A stretch of DNA of 64,000 nt, from the NCBI GenBank assembly GCA_039889245.1, contig JAZGVH010000002.1:434001-498000 (forward strand), written 5' to 3'. This DNA comes from Dermatophilaceae bacterium Soc4.6. Its GTDB lineage: Bacteria > Actinomycetota > Actinomycetes > Actinomycetales > Dermatophilaceae. Position numbers and translations under genes: made by a program. This document shows positions 45,726-55,529 of this stretch, in pieces. The notes beneath the pieces are model-generated. The model made no database searches. It worked only from the letters and a program-made list of their open reading frames with translations, and had not been told where the DNA came from. The first letter of the stretch is position 1; the number at the start of each line of letters is the position of its first letter.

Positions 45726-47132
45726 ATGGCCTCTCATGACGACACCGACCTCGCGCAGGCCCTGCAGTGGGCCACCGCCACGGAGACGGCACGACGCGTG
45801 CGTTCCGGCGAGTTGACGCCCCGCCAGGTCGTGGCCGCGGCCCTGAACCGGATCGACGCCGCACAGGACCGACTCAACGCCTTCCAGCGCGTGACCCACG
45901 AGCGCGCCCTCGCGGACGCCGACCGGGTGGCGCAGCGGCTGGCCGCCGGGGAGGACATGCCCCTCGCCGGGGTCCCGGTCGCGGCGAAGGACGAGGTCCA
46001 CATCACCGGTGACGTGATGACCAAGGGATCGCGCGCGCTCACCAGCGTCTCGGCGCAGGATGCCGCGAGCATCCGCCTCGTCCGTGCCGCTGGGGCGATC
46101 GTGGTGGGGGCCACCCGCACACCGGAGCTGTGCCTCACGCCCTACACCGAGAGCCTTCTCGGCGGCGTGACCGCCAACCCCTGGGACACCTCCCGCACGC
46201 CGGGAGGCAGCAGCGGTGGCTCCGCCGCAGCCGTCGCGGCCGGACTGGTGCCGCTTGCGCTGGCCGGAGACGGGGGCGGCTCCATCCGGGGGCCCGGGGC
46301 GTGGTGCGGCCTGCCGGGGCTCTTCGTGACACCGGGCGCGATCTCGACCGCCCCCGACATCGCCCCGTGGACGGGGATGGTCTCGCCGGGGGGCTTCGGC
46401 CGCACCCTGGCCGACACCGCCCTGCTCTACGACGTGCTGCTCACGACGGCGCAGGGGCTCGTGGCCGCCGTGGCAGACGACCCGGCCCCGGTCAGGGTGA
46501 TGGTCACGACCGACCGGGCGATGGACCGGCCGATCCCCCAGGGCGGATCGCTCGACCCCGCGTGGGCGCAGGCGGCGCAGGTGACGGCGGCTCGGCTGCG
46601 CGGGCTCGGGCACACCGTCCGTGCGGGGCACGTGCGCTTCGCGGCGGCGTCGACGAAGTTCAGCGTGCGCTACACCGCCTCCGCGACGGCCGACACTGCC
46701 GCGACCGACTACCCCGAGCTGGTCGAACCGCTGACCCGCTTCGCTGCCCGGGTCGGCTCGGTGACCCGGCGGGCCCTGCCGTGGGCGCTCGACGTCAGCG
46801 ACGAGCGAGCCGCGGTCGAGCAGTCGTTGGCCGACGTCGACGTGCTCCTCACCCCGACGATGCCGTGCGCCCCACCCCCGGTCGGCGAGCGAGACGGCGT
46901 GCGGACGGTCGTCACGTTGCTGCGGGCGTCGCGCCGCGTCGGCTTCCTCAACCCCTGGAACCTGCTCGGCTGGCCCGGCCTGACCGTGCCCGCTGGTCTG
47001 GACGCCGACGGGCTACCGATTGCCGCCCTCCTGACGGCGCGGCCCGGGCAGGAGCGGCTGCTGCTGCAGCTCGGGGCACAGCTCGAGCGGACCCACCCGT
47101 GGCGAATCGGCGCCGGAGCGCCACACCCGTGA
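45726..47132 (+). CDS. amidase signature family protein
   Basis: A 468-residue amidohydrolase. The Ser-cisSer-Lys triad is intact: Lys in VPVAAKDEVHITG near 85, and TPGGSSGGSAAAVAAGLVPL with the cis-Ser near 165; the nucleophile Ser is in DGGGSIRGPGAW near 188. Substrates of this family are diverse amides. The gene is inverted relative to folC, DUF4233 and ndk and splits the conserved trio. A large inverted repeat lies between it and folC. Confidence 0.9.
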   Translation: MASHDDTDLAQALQWATATETARRVRSGELTPRQVVAAALNRIDAAQDRLNAFQRVTHERALADADRVAQRLAAGEDMPLAGVPVAAKDEVHITGDVMTKGSRALTSVSAQDAASIRLVRAAGAIVVGATRTPELCLTPYTESLLGGVTANPWDTSRTPGGSSGGSAAAVAAGLVPLALAGDGGGSIRGPGAWCGLPGLFVTPGAISTAPDIAPWTGMVSPGGFGRTLADTALLYDVLLTTAQGLVAAVADDPAPVRVMVTTDRAMDRPIPQGGSLDPAWAQAAQVTAARLRGLGHTVRAGHVRFAAASTKFSVRYTASATADTAATDYPELVEPLTRFAARVGSVTRRALPWALDVSDERAAVEQSLADVDVLLTPTMPCAPPPVGERDGVRTVVTLLRASRRVGFLNPWNLLGWPGLTVPAGLDADGLPIAALLTARPGQERLLLQLGAQLERTHPWRIGAGAPHP

Positions 47133-47155
47133 CCCTCCCCCCTCCCCCCGCTCCT

Positions 47156-47232
47156 GCGTTCCGAACGAGATAAACCCTTCACTTCGCCGGCCCGGAGGAC
47201 ACGGAACGACGGGTTTCTCTCGTTCGGAACGC
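47156..47232. repeat. 22-bp inverted repeat with 33-base loop between amidase and folC
   Basis: The left arm GCGTTCCGAACGAGATAAAC plus CC (47156-47177) matches the reverse complement of the right arm (47211-47232) at 21 of 22 positions. The arms are flanked by a C-rich tract on the left and a G-rich tract on the right that could extend pairing. The loop reads TTCACTTCGCCGG and onwards. It lies between convergent genes, so it may be a bidirectional terminator, but its length, long loop and AT-containing inner ends also suit a small mobile element or protein site. Confidence 0.7.
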
Positions 47233-47250
47233 GGGGGGGCGGGGGGCGGG

Positions 47251-48657
47251 TCAGGTGGAGGTGACGCCGAGGAGCATGCGGGCGTCGGCGGCGGTGACGA
47301 CCGAGCCCGTCACCAGGACGCCGGACCCCATGCCGCTGGCGTCGCCGGACGACTCGGCGATGCCGGCCGCGCGGTCGAGGGCGTCGGGCAGGTCACGCAC
47401 GACGGTGACCCGGTCGTCGCCGAAGACCTCGCGCGCGATGGCGCCGAGGTCGTCGGGGCGGATCGAGCGCGACGAGGTGTTGCGCGTGACGACGACGTGG
47501 TCGAGCACCGGCTCGAGCTCCTCGAGCATCTCGAGCGGCTCCTTGTCGGCGAAGATCGCGACGACGCCCACGAGCCGGGTGAAGGTGAAGGCGTCCTCGA
47601 GCGCCGCGACCAGGGCGCGAATCCCGGCGGGGTTGTGCGCCGCGTCGACGAGCACCGTGGGCGAGCGGCGCACGATCTCGAGGCGCCCCGGTGACGTGAC
47701 GGCGGCGAAGCCGGCCCGCACGACCTCCGGATCGAGCGCCTGCTCGCCACCGCCGAGGAAGGCCTCGACCGCGGCCAGGGCGGTGGCGGCATTGCTGGCC
47801 ATGTGTTCGCCGTGCAGGGGCAGGAAGACCTCGGTGTACTCCCCCGCCAGACCCTTGAGCGTCAGCAGCTGACCCCCGAGCGCGACCTCACGAGAGACCA
47901 CGCCGAAGTCGACGCCCTCGAAGACGATGCGGGCACCAACCTCCTCGGCTCGTTCGACGAGGATCTCGGCGACGTCGCGCTCCTGCACCGCCGAGACTGC
48001 GATGGCCCCGGGCTTGATGATGCCGGACTTCTCGGTGGCGATCTGCTCGATCGTCGACCCGAGCAGCCGGGTGTGGTCGATCGCGACGCGGGTGATGACC
48101 GCGACCTGACCGTCGGCGACGTTGGTGGCGTCCCAGCGGCCGCCGAGGCCGACCTCGACGACGGCGACGTCGACGGGGGCGTCGGCGAAGGCGGCATACG
48201 CCAGCACCACCGAGAGCATGAAGAAGTTGAGCCGTCCACCGCCCTGCTCGACCGACCTGGCGTCGGCCAGCTCGACCATCGGCAGGACCTCGTCGTAGAC
48301 CGCGATGAGCTGCTCGGCCGTGAGGGAGTCGCCTCCGATCGCGATCCGCTCGCGGAACGAGTGCAGGTGAGGCGACGTGAATCTGCCTGTCGTCAGGCCC
48401 AGCTCGCGCAGGAGCGACTCGACCATCCGGGTCGTCGAGGTCTTGCCGTTGGTGCCGGTGAGGTGGATGACGGGAAAGCTGTGCTGCGGCTCACCGAGCA
48501 GCTCCATGACCGCGGCGACCTCGTCGAGGCTCGGATCGACGTGCGTCTCGGGGGCTCTGGCCAGGATGGCCGCCTCGACCTCACGCACCCGCTTCTCGAC
48601 GTCGAGGCGGCGTCCCGCCTCGACCTGGGCAGCATCGGGTCGACCACTGGGGCTCAT
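47251..48657 (-). CDS. folC: dihydrofolate synthase / folylpolyglutamate synthase
   Basis: A 468-residue Mur-ligase-type enzyme that adds glutamate to folates. ATP loop VIHLTGTNGKTSTTRMVESL near 63, FTSPHLHSFRERI near 93, VVEVGLGGRWDATNVADGQV near 160, KSGIIKPGAIAVSAVQ near 210 and DAAHNPAGIRAL near 330. ATG 48657 overlaps the GNAT stop as ATGA, so ileS-GNAT-folC form a coupled operon. It complements folA/thyA elsewhere in the window. Confidence 0.95.
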   Translation of the reverse strand: MSPSGRPDAAQVEAGRRLDVEKRVREVEAAILARAPETHVDPSLDEVAAVMELLGEPQHSFPVIHLTGTNGKTSTTRMVESLLRELGLTTGRFTSPHLHSFRERIAIGGDSLTAEQLIAVYDEVLPMVELADARSVEQGGGRLNFFMLSVVLAYAAFADAPVDVAVVEVGLGGRWDATNVADGQVAVITRVAIDHTRLLGSTIEQIATEKSGIIKPGAIAVSAVQERDVAEILVERAEEVGARIVFEGVDFGVVSREVALGGQLLTLKGLAGEYTEVFLPLHGEHMASNAATALAAVEAFLGGGEQALDPEVVRAGFAAVTSPGRLEIVRRSPTVLVDAAHNPAGIRALVAALEDAFTFTRLVGVVAIFADKEPLEMLEELEPVLDHVVVTRNTSSRSIRPDDLGAIAREVFGDDRVTVVRDLPDALDRAAGIAESSGDASGMGSGVLVTGSVVTAADARMLLGVTST

Positions 48658-49229
48658 CGGGGGTCCTCGGGCTCGTGCGGGTGCGGGGGCTGGTGCGGGG
48701 GCGGGTGCGGCTCGCGTGGACGCGCCGGGGGCGGGGCGGCGACTTCCGGCTCCCCGAGCGCCCGCGACATCCAGACCTGGTCGGGTATGCCGGTGCCGCC
48801 GGCCTCGCGCTCGAGCTCGACGAAGCCGTGGTGGTGGTAGAACGACGCCGCGCGATCGTTGCCGTCGAGGTAGGCGAGGCGGATCTCGTCGTAGGTCTCG
48901 GCAGCCGTGGCGAGGACGGCCCGCATCAGCGCGCCCCCGGCTCCGTGGCCCTGCGACTGCGGCAGGACGTAGAGCTTCCACAGCACCAGCCGCCCGTCGA
49001 GGGGGCCCGTGCACGACATCCCCACGACCTCACCGTCGACCTCGGCGACGAGCACCCGCCCTGCGCGCAGGGCCGGCTCCGTCGCCTGGGCGGTCCACCA
49101 CTTGGCCAGGCCCATCGCGACGTAGTCGGACCCGGCGATGGGGCCGTAGGTCGCCGGCCACGTGCGACGGCCCACGTCGAGGACGTCGGCCAGGTCGTCG
49201 AGCACCCCGGGCCGCACCAGCAGGGTCAC
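48654..49229 (-). CDS. GNAT family N-acetyltransferase
   Basis: A 191-residue acetyltransferase with motif [21 protein letters not shown] near 90 and [15 protein letters not shown] near 140. The last 30 residues are a Pro/His-rich tail ([19 protein letters not shown]). GTG 49229 overlaps the ileS stop as GTGA, and its own stop overlaps folC. Substrate is unknown; the position in an operon with ileS may be incidental. Confidence 0.88.
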   Translation of the reverse strand: MTLLVRPGVLDDLADVLDVGRRTWPATYGPIAGSDYVAMGLAKWWTAQATEPALRAGRVLVAEVDGEVVGMSCTGPLDGRLVLWKLYVLPQSQGHGAGGALMRAVLATAAETYDEIRLAYLDGNDRAASFYHHHGFVELEREAGGTGIPDQVWMSRALGEPEVAAPPPARPREPHPPPHQPPHPHEPEDPR

Positions 49230-52200
49230 GTCGACCGCTTCACGAGGATGCGCACCGCGTCACCGTCGCCCACCGTGGCCGTCGTGAGGTGCGCCCCCTC
49301 GACGGCGGGCAGCTCGCGGTCGCCACCGGCCGCGCCGAACTGCACGGCCAGCGTCTCGCCCATGATGAGCGACTGGTGCGCGACCACTGACTGCCAGACG
49401 GCGTCAGAACCGCTCAGCGTCAACGAGATCCGGTCACTGACGTCGAAACCGGCGTCCTTGCGGGCCTGCTGCACGGCGCGGACGACATCGCGCGCCAGCC
49501 CCTCGGCCGCGAGCTCGGGAGTGATGCTGGTGTCGAGCACGACGAAGCCGCCACCGGGCAGCATCGCGACGGCGCGACCCGAGCCGGGCCCGGTGTCGTC
49601 GGCGGCGACGACGGTCTCGAGGGTGTACTCGCCCTCGGCCAGCGCGAGGCCGCCCGAGGTGACCGCTCCGTCGGCGGCCACCGACCAGTCACCCGCCTTG
49701 GCACCCTTGATCGCCGTCTGCACATCCTTGCCCAGTCGCGGACCGGCCGCCCGCGCGTTGACGCTGAGACGCTGCGAGACGCCGAAGTCCTCCTCGCTCG
49801 CCGACTCGAGGTCGACCAGGGTCACGTCCTTGACGTTCACCTCGTCACGCACGACAGCCGCGAAGGCCTCGAGCGCGCCGGACCGAGCCGCGACGACGGT
49901 CAGGCCGGCCAGGGGCAGGCGGGCCCGCAGCTTCTCGCCCTTGCGCAAGGACGACGCGACCGAGCAGATGTCGCGGGCCCGGTCCATCGCCGCCACGAGC
50001 ACCTCGTCCTGAGGGAGGTCGCCCGCCACCGGCCAGTCCGTCAGGTGCACGGAGCGGCCACCGGTCAGTCCCCGCCAGATCTCCTCGGTGGTGAGCGGCA
50101 GCAGGGGCGCGACCACGCGGCACACGGTCTCGAGGGTCGTGTAGAGGGTGTCGAAGGCCGCCTCGGCGTCGGCGTCCTCACCGCCCCAGAAGCGCGAGCG
50201 CGAGCGCCGGATGTACCAGTTGGTGAGCGCGTCGAGGAAGCCACGCGTGGTCTCGCACGCATCGGCGATCTCGTAGGCGTCGAGCTGGGTCTCGACCTCG
50301 CTGACGAAGTCGCGCAGCTTGGCCAGCAGGTAGCGGTCGAGGACGTCGGTCGAGGACGTCGACCAGCGCGCCGTATAGCCTTCACCACCGCGCGCCGAGT
50401 TGGCGTAGAGCGCGAAGAACGACCAGGCGTTCCACAGCGGAAGGAGCACCTGGCGCACACCGTCGCGGATGCCCTGCTCGGTGACGACGAGGTTGCCCCC
50501 GCGCAGGATCGGGCTGCTCATCAGGAACCACCGCATCGCGTCGGCGCCGTCCCGGTCGAAGACCTCGCGCACGTCGGGGTAGTTCTTCAGGCTCTTGCTC
50601 ATCTTCTGGCCGTCGGAGCCCAGGACGATGCCGTGGCTGACGCAGGAGGAGAAGGCCGGGCGGTCGAAGAGCGCCGTCGCGAGCACGTGCAGGGTGTAGA
50701 ACCAGCCTCGGGTCTGCCCGATGTACTCGACGATGAAGTCGCCCGGGAAGTGGTGCTCGAACCAGTCGGCGTTCTCGAACGGGTAGTGCACCTGGGCGAA
50801 GCTCATCGAGCCGGAGTCGAACCAGACGTCGAGGACGTCCTCGACCCGGCGCATCGTCGACTGCCCCTCCTGCGGGGTGCGGGGGTCGTCGGGGTTGGGC
50901 CGCGTGAGCCGGTCGACGAACGGCCGGTGCAGGTCGGTCACCGCGACCCCGAAGTCGGCCTCGAGGTCAGCGAAGGAGCCGTAGACGTCGATGCGGGGGT
51001 AGCGGGCGTCGTCGGACTTCCACACGGGAACGGGGCTGCCCCAGAAGCGGTTCCGCGTGATCGACCAGTCGCGGGCGTTCTCGAGCCACCGACCGAACTG
51101 GCCGTGCTGGATGTGGTCGGGCGTCCACGCGATCTGCTCGTTGAGCTCGAGCATGCGGTCCTTGATCTTGGTGACCTCGACGAACCAGCTCGAGACGGCC
51201 ATGTAGATCAGCGGCTGCCGGCAGCGCCAGCAGTGCGGATAGGAGTGGTCGTAGGTCTCGCGGCGCAGCAGGACGGTGCCCTCGGTCGCCGCCCCGTGCG
51301 ACCCCTCGCCGCGGGTCACCGCCCGCAGGTCGTCGATGACGTGGCTGTTGGCGTCGAAGACCTGCATCCCCTCGTAGTCGGTGACCGGGAAGACGAACCG
51401 GCCGTCGGGACCGACGGGGATGACGGGCTCGATGCCCTCACGGTCGGTGACGACCTTGTCCTCCTCTCCGAAGGCCCCAGCCGTGTGCACGAGGCCCGTG
51501 CCGTCCTCGGTGGTGACGAAGTCGGCCGAGAACACGCGGTGGGCCCGCTCGTGCCCGAGGTAGTAGGAGAAGGGTGGGGTGAACGACCGCCCCAGCAGGT
51601 CGGTGCCCGTCAGGCGCTCGACGACGCGGGTCGTGGGGTCGAAGGCCTGGTCAGCCGCCTCCGCGGGGAACAGGTCCTTGGCGTAGGCGGCGAGCCGAGC
51701 GGCGCCGATGACGTAGCGCTCCGTCCGGCCGGTGACGTCGGACTCCACCACGACGTAGTCGATGTCGGGCCCCACCATGATGCCGAGGTTGGCCGGCAGG
51801 GTCCACGGCGTCGTGGTCCAGACCAGGGCCAGCTCGCCCGTCTCGAGCCGGAGACCGACCGTGACGGCCGGGTCCGGGCGCTGCTGGTAGACGTCGTCGT
51901 CCATCCGCAGCTCGTGGCTCGACAGCGGCGTCTGGTCGTTCCAGCAGTAGGGCAGCACCCGGAAGCCCTCGTAGACCAGACCCTTCTCGTGCAGCTGCTT
52001 GAACGCCCAGATGACGCTCTCCATGTAGTCGGGGTTGAGCGTCTTGTAGTCGTGGTCGAAGTCGACCCAGCGCGCCTGGCGCGTGACGTACTCGCGCCAG
52101 TCCCCCGTGTAGCGCAGCACCGACTCGCGGCAGGCTGCGTTGAAGGTCTCGATGCCGATCTCGAGGATCTCGTCCTTGGTCTTGATGCCGAGCTGGCTCA

Positions 52201-52567
52201 TCGCCTCGAGCTCGGCCGGCAGCCCGTGGGTGTCCCAGCCGAAGCGGCGCTCCACGCGGCGCCCCCGCATGGTCTGGTAGCGCGGGACGATGTCCTTGAC
52301 GTAACCGGTGAGCAGGTGCCCGTAGTGGGGTAGGCCGTTGGCGAACGGCGGCCCGTCGTAGAAGACGAACTCGTTCGACCCGTCGACGCCCGCCTCCCGC
52401 TGCTCGACCGAGGCGACGAAGGTGCCGTCCTCGTCCCAGTAGCGCAGCACCCGCTCCTCGATCTGCGGAAAGCGGGGGGCGGTGGGGACCCCCTGCCGGG
52501 TCGCCGGGGGGGAGTCGGACGCCGACGCCTCGTCGCTCGTGCCGGTGCTCACCTGGGGATAGGCCAT
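49226..52567 (-). CDS. ileS: isoleucyl-tRNA synthetase
   Basis: A 1113-residue class I synthetase, the length of the eukaryote-like long IleRS form. The HIGH-type motif is [11 protein letters not shown] near 55, the editing domain (about 190-400) has [24 protein letters not shown]-loop is [15 protein letters not shown] near 645, and the anticodon-binding and C-terminal domains follow. ATG 52567 with CAGGAGACC upstream is chosen over upstream codons. A T-box leader ahead of it senses uncharged tRNA-Ile. Confidence 0.97.
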   Translation of the reverse strand: MAYPQVSTGTSDEASASDSPPATRQGVPTAPRFPQIEERVLRYWDEDGTFVASVEQREAGVDGSNEFVFYDGPPFANGLPHYGHLLTGYVKDIVPRYQTMRGRRVERRFGWDTHGLPAELEAMSQLGIKTKDEILEIGIETFNAACRESVLRYTGDWREYVTRQARWVDFDHDYKTLNPDYMESVIWAFKQLHEKGLVYEGFRVLPYCWNDQTPLSSHELRMDDDVYQQRPDPAVTVGLRLETGELALVWTTTPWTLPANLGIMVGPDIDYVVVESDVTGRTERYVIGAARLAAYAKDLFPAEAADQAFDPTTRVVERLTGTDLLGRSFTPPFSYYLGHERAHRVFSADFVTTEDGTGLVHTAGAFGEEDKVVTDREGIEPVIPVGPDGRFVFPVTDYEGMQVFDANSHVIDDLRAVTRGEGSHGAATEGTVLLRRETYDHSYPHCWRCRQPLIYMAVSSWFVEVTKIKDRMLELNEQIAWTPDHIQHGQFGRWLENARDWSITRNRFWGSPVPVWKSDDARYPRIDVYGSFADLEADFGVAVTDLHRPFVDRLTRPNPDDPRTPQEGQSTMRRVEDVLDVWFDSGSMSFAQVHYPFENADWFEHHFPGDFIVEYIGQTRGWFYTLHVLATALFDRPAFSSCVSHGIVLGSDGQKMSKSLKNYPDVREVFDRDGADAMRWFLMSSPILRGGNLVVTEQGIRDGVRQVLLPLWNAWSFFALYANSARGGEGYTARWSTSSTDVLDRYLLAKLRDFVSEVETQLDAYEIADACETTRGFLDALTNWYIRRSRSRFWGGEDADAEAAFDTLYTTLETVCRVVAPLLPLTTEEIWRGLTGGRSVHLTDWPVAGDLPQDEVLVAAMDRARDICSVASSLRKGEKLRARLPLAGLTVVAARSGALEAFAAVVRDEVNVKDVTLVDLESASEEDFGVSQRLSVNARAAGPRLGKDVQTAIKGAKAGDWSVAADGAVTSGGLALAEGEYTLETVVAADDTGPGSGRAVAMLPGGGFVVLDTSITPELAAEGLARDVVRAVQQARKDAGFDVSDRISLTLSGSDAVWQSVVAHQSLIMGETLAVQFGAAGGDRELPAVEGAHLTTATVGDGDAVRILVKRST

Positions 52568-52636
52568 GGACGGTCTCCTGCTCGTGCTCGTCGTCGCTGT
52601 CGTCACTCGGGTCGGTCACCCACGAGGACGACGCCT

Positions 52637-52842
52637 ACCGGGCCCTGGCCCGGTCCGCACCGCGGTACCACCTCGCTTGCCGTGCTCCTCCGGCCTCGGG
52701 GCGATCGGAGCACAACCACTCGTGTCGGGCGCTGACGGGCCCACCCGTCCGGCTCTACTGAGCCCTCGCGGCCCACGACGGGCGTGGGTCGCTCGGGCCG
52801 TTCTTCCGGAGACTCACCGCTGATGACGGCTCGAACGTCGGT
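52637..52842 (-). promoter_or_regulatory. T-box riboswitch of ileS (actinobacterial type)
   Basis: On the minus strand the conserved T-box AGGTGGTACCGCGG spans about 52673-52660. A short stem I of CCG-loop-CGG lies upstream with loop TCATCAG, giving specifier ATC (52824-52822) for Ile; this is the ultrashort stem-I class. A GC-rich hairpin, ACCGGGCC/GGCCCGGT (52637-52644 with 52647-52654), follows the T-box with no U-run. Actinobacterial ileS T-boxes usually control translation. The motif is 94 bases from the start codon. Confidence 0.85.
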
Positions 52843-53011
52843 GTAGCCAGACTACCGGCATCCGCGACGGTCGAGCACGCACATATCGGTGGTATAGCCA
52901 CACACCGGGCGCCAACTTCCCGGATTGGGTAAAGCCTGCTGCACCATGAGCACCGCCCGCCCCGTCATGAGACACCATGACCCACAACCGGACGAAGAAA
53001 AGGTCGTGCCC

Positions 53012-54874
53012 ATGTCACAGCTTCTCCCCCAGCCCACCTCGCCGCTCTCGCGCCGCACCCTCCTGGGGTCGGCAGGGGCCGCGGGTGCGTCGGTCGTCGC
53101 AGCCCCCCTGCTGGCCACGTCGGCCTCGGCGGTCACCGACCCCGCTCCGCGGATCACGCGCTCAGTCGGGCTGGACCACGTGGTCCTCGGCGCCGCGTAC
53201 GCCGACATGTACCCCACCGACGTCGTCGCGGACCCGAACTACTGGTACGTCAACGACAACGGTCGCTACCGCCTCATCGCCGTCAACCGCAAGACCGGCG
53301 TCATCGACTACGAGTTCGCCAAGGCACGGGTGCCGGGCACCGACGACCTGGCGACGGGTCGCGGCATGGGCATCGACGCGGCCGGCTACCTCTACGTCAC
53401 CGACACGATCAACAACCGCATCACCAAGATGACCAAGCGCTTCCGCACGGTCACCTCGTTCGGCGGGCGCGGCGACGGCGACGGACAGTTCCGCGGCATC
53501 ACGGACGTGGCCGTCGGCCCCGGTCTCGACGACACCGGGGCTCCGGCCGAGGTCGTCTATGCGACCGACAAGACCGGCCACCAGAACAACACCCGCATCA
53601 ACAAGTTCACGACCGACGGGCGCTCCATCGGGACGATGGGCGACATGATCGGCCTGCACTACGGCCAGCTGGTCGTCGACCCCGACAACGGCAACGTCAT
53701 CGTCTGCGACGCCATCGTCCAGGGCTTCGTCATCTTCGACAAGGCGGGCACGGTGCTCAAGAAGGTCGGGGGACGGGGCGGCGGCCCCGGTCAGTTCCTC
53801 GGCCTCCCCCGCGGGATCGACATCTACAAAGGCAAGATCTGGGTCACCGACTCGGACAACCGACGCATCCAGGTCTTCGACACCACGGGCACCTACCTCT
53901 TCGGCTTCGGCAGCTTGGGAACCGGCCAGGGCCAGTTCATCGGGCCCAAGGGCATCTCGGTCAGCAACGGGCGGGTGCTGGTGTGTGACCTCTACGGCTA
54001 CGGCCTCGACGAGTTCGACCTCCAGGGGCGCTCCACGCGCAGCTTCTTCGGGGGGGTCCCGCCGATCAACGGGGTCAACAAGCCCAAGGGTCTCGACATC
54101 GACTCGTCGGGCAAGGTGCACGTCATCGACTGGTGGCGCCAGGCCATCGTGCGGTGCGACCTGGACGGCACCAACCCCCAGCAGGTGGGCCAGACCGGTG
54201 ACCGCAAGACCCCCGGGGCGCTCACCTTCCCGACCGACGTCCGCGTGCAGCCCGGCACCGGGGTGATCTACGTCTGCAACCGGGAGAGCAACGACATCGA
54301 GGTCCTCAACCCCGACGGCACCTCGCACAAGAAGGCCTTCTTCGGCGTCCAGGACGTCCACCACCCGGTGGGGCTGGCCTTCGCCCCGAACGGCGACCTC
54401 CTGGTCTCCGACAGCCCGGCCAAGCGCATCGTGCGCTTCACCCTCGACGCGAACGGCCACGGCACCTTCGCCGACGCCGACGACGCCGCGGCGATCGGCG
54501 GGCTGCGCTACTGCTCCGGCCTGGACGTCGCCCCCGACGGCACGGTCTGGGTCGCCGACAACCTCGGCCTGTGCCGCCGCACCCCGGCCGGCGTGTGGAC
54601 GCGCTTCGAGCAGGCCACGGGCAGTGCGATGCCGTTCAAGACCCCGTGGGGGGTGCGCGTCGGACCCGACGGACTCATCTACGCGACCGACTCCGGCAAC
54701 AACCGGGTCGTGGTCATGCGGGCCAACGGCCGGCTCGTCGCCGAGACCGCGCCGAGCGACGTGTTCGACGGCCGGGCGCTCTACGGCCCGCAGGGCATTG
54801 CGATCGGGCCGGACGGCCTGGTCTACGTCGCCGACACGAGCAACGACCGGGTGCTCGCCCTCAGGGTCCGGTGA
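53012..54874 (+). CDS. Tat-exported 12-repeat NHL beta-propeller protein, copy 1
   Basis: A 620-residue exported protein. SRRTLLGSAGAAGASVV is a twin-arginine signal, with cleavage near ASA at about residue 38. Twelve NHL-type repeats can be counted, each with a V-x-D-x(2)NxRI-x-V/K-F core, for example YVTDTINNRITKM, WVTDSDNRRIQVF, VYVADTSNDRVLAL. Twelve repeats would fold as two six-blade propellers. There is no membrane anchor or catalytic motif. ATG 53012 has GAAGAAAAGG upstream. A close paralog lies at 57411. Function is unknown; NHL propellers bind ligands or act as lactonase-like enzymes. Confidence 0.85.
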   Translation: MSQLLPQPTSPLSRRTLLGSAGAAGASVVAAPLLATSASAVTDPAPRITRSVGLDHVVLGAAYADMYPTDVVADPNYWYVNDNGRYRLIAVNRKTGVIDYEFAKARVPGTDDLATGRGMGIDAAGYLYVTDTINNRITKMTKRFRTVTSFGGRGDGDGQFRGITDVAVGPGLDDTGAPAEVVYATDKTGHQNNTRINKFTTDGRSIGTMGDMIGLHYGQLVVDPDNGNVIVCDAIVQGFVIFDKAGTVLKKVGGRGGGPGQFLGLPRGIDIYKGKIWVTDSDNRRIQVFDTTGTYLFGFGSLGTGQGQFIGPKGISVSNGRVLVCDLYGYGLDEFDLQGRSTRSFFGGVPPINGVNKPKGLDIDSSGKVHVIDWWRQAIVRCDLDGTNPQQVGQTGDRKTPGALTFPTDVRVQPGTGVIYVCNRESNDIEVLNPDGTSHKKAFFGVQDVHHPVGLAFAPNGDLLVSDSPAKRIVRFTLDANGHGTFADADDAAAIGGLRYCSGLDVAPDGTVWVADNLGLCRRTPAGVWTRFEQATGSAMPFKTPWGVRVGPDGLIYATDSGNNRVVVMRANGRLVAETAPSDVFDGRALYGPQGIAIGPDGLVYVADTSNDRVLALRVR

Positions 54875-54880
54875 CCACGG

Positions 54881-54910
54881 CACCGGCACCCCCAGCCGGG
54901 GGTGCCGGTG
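54881..54910 (+). terminator. terminator hairpin after NHL copy 1
   Basis: CACCGGCACCCCC (54881-54893) and GGGGGTGCCGGTG (54898-54910) form a perfect 13-bp stem with a 4-base loop, seven bases after the stop codon. Confidence 0.75.
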
Positions 54911-54977
54911 GGCACGGTGAGGGCGACCGGCCATCCCGACCGGGGAGAGACCCCGGCCTGCTGGTAGAAACGACGGC

Positions 54978-55511
54978 ATGACCGAGACCGATACCCAGGG
55001 TTCGTGGTTGACCGCCGAGCAGCTGCGCGACGCCCGCGACCGGCTACCCATCCTGTATGTCGACGCGGTGCCGGTGCGGCTGGACGAGCGGGGTGCGCTC
55101 ACCGGCATCGGTCTGCTGCTGCGCGCCACCAGCGAGGGTGCGATCAACCACGAGCTCGTCTCCGGGCGGGTGCTCTACCACGAGCGCATCCGCGACGCCC
55201 TGATGCGTCACCTCGAGAAGGACCTCGGGCCGCTCGCCATGCCGCACATCCCCGTGTCGCCGGTGCCCTTCACCGTCGCCGAGTACTTCCCCACCCCGGG
55301 CATCACACCCTTCCACGACCCCCGCCAGCACGCGGTGTCGCTGGCCTTCGTGGTGCCGGTGGCCGGTGACTGCGCCCCCCAGCAGGACGCGCTCGACTTC
55401 TCGTGGGTCACGCCCGAAGAGGCCGGCCGGCTCGCCTCGCTCGGCGAGATGGAGAACGGCCACGGCGTGCTCCTGCGTCAGGCGCTGGCCCACCTCGGCT
55501 TCGCGGTCTGA
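54978..55511 (+). CDS. NUDIX-fold protein (DUF4916 family)
   Basis: A 177-residue protein with SWLTAEQLRDARDRLPILYV, GLLLRATSEGAINHELVSGR, IRDALMRHLEKDLGPLAMP and FHDPRQHAVSLAFVVPV, the layout of DUF4916. It has a NUDIX-like fold but the canonical GX5EX7REUXEEXGU box is degenerate: ERIRDALMRHLEKDLG keeps the spacing with one Glu, so catalysis is uncertain. It is encoded between NHL copy 1 and the photolyase. Confidence 0.8.
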   Translation: MTETDTQGSWLTAEQLRDARDRLPILYVDAVPVRLDERGALTGIGLLLRATSEGAINHELVSGRVLYHERIRDALMRHLEKDLGPLAMPHIPVSPVPFTVAEYFPTPGITPFHDPRQHAVSLAFVVPVAGDCAPQQDALDFSWVTPEEAGRLASLGEMENGHGVLLRQALAHLGFAV

Positions 55512-55529
55512 GGTCTCGCCGCCCAGAGG

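Noticed and set aside
50045-52333. Long plus-strand frame opposite ileS
   Set aside because: It is a shadow of ileS, which has all synthetase motifs in the minus frame.
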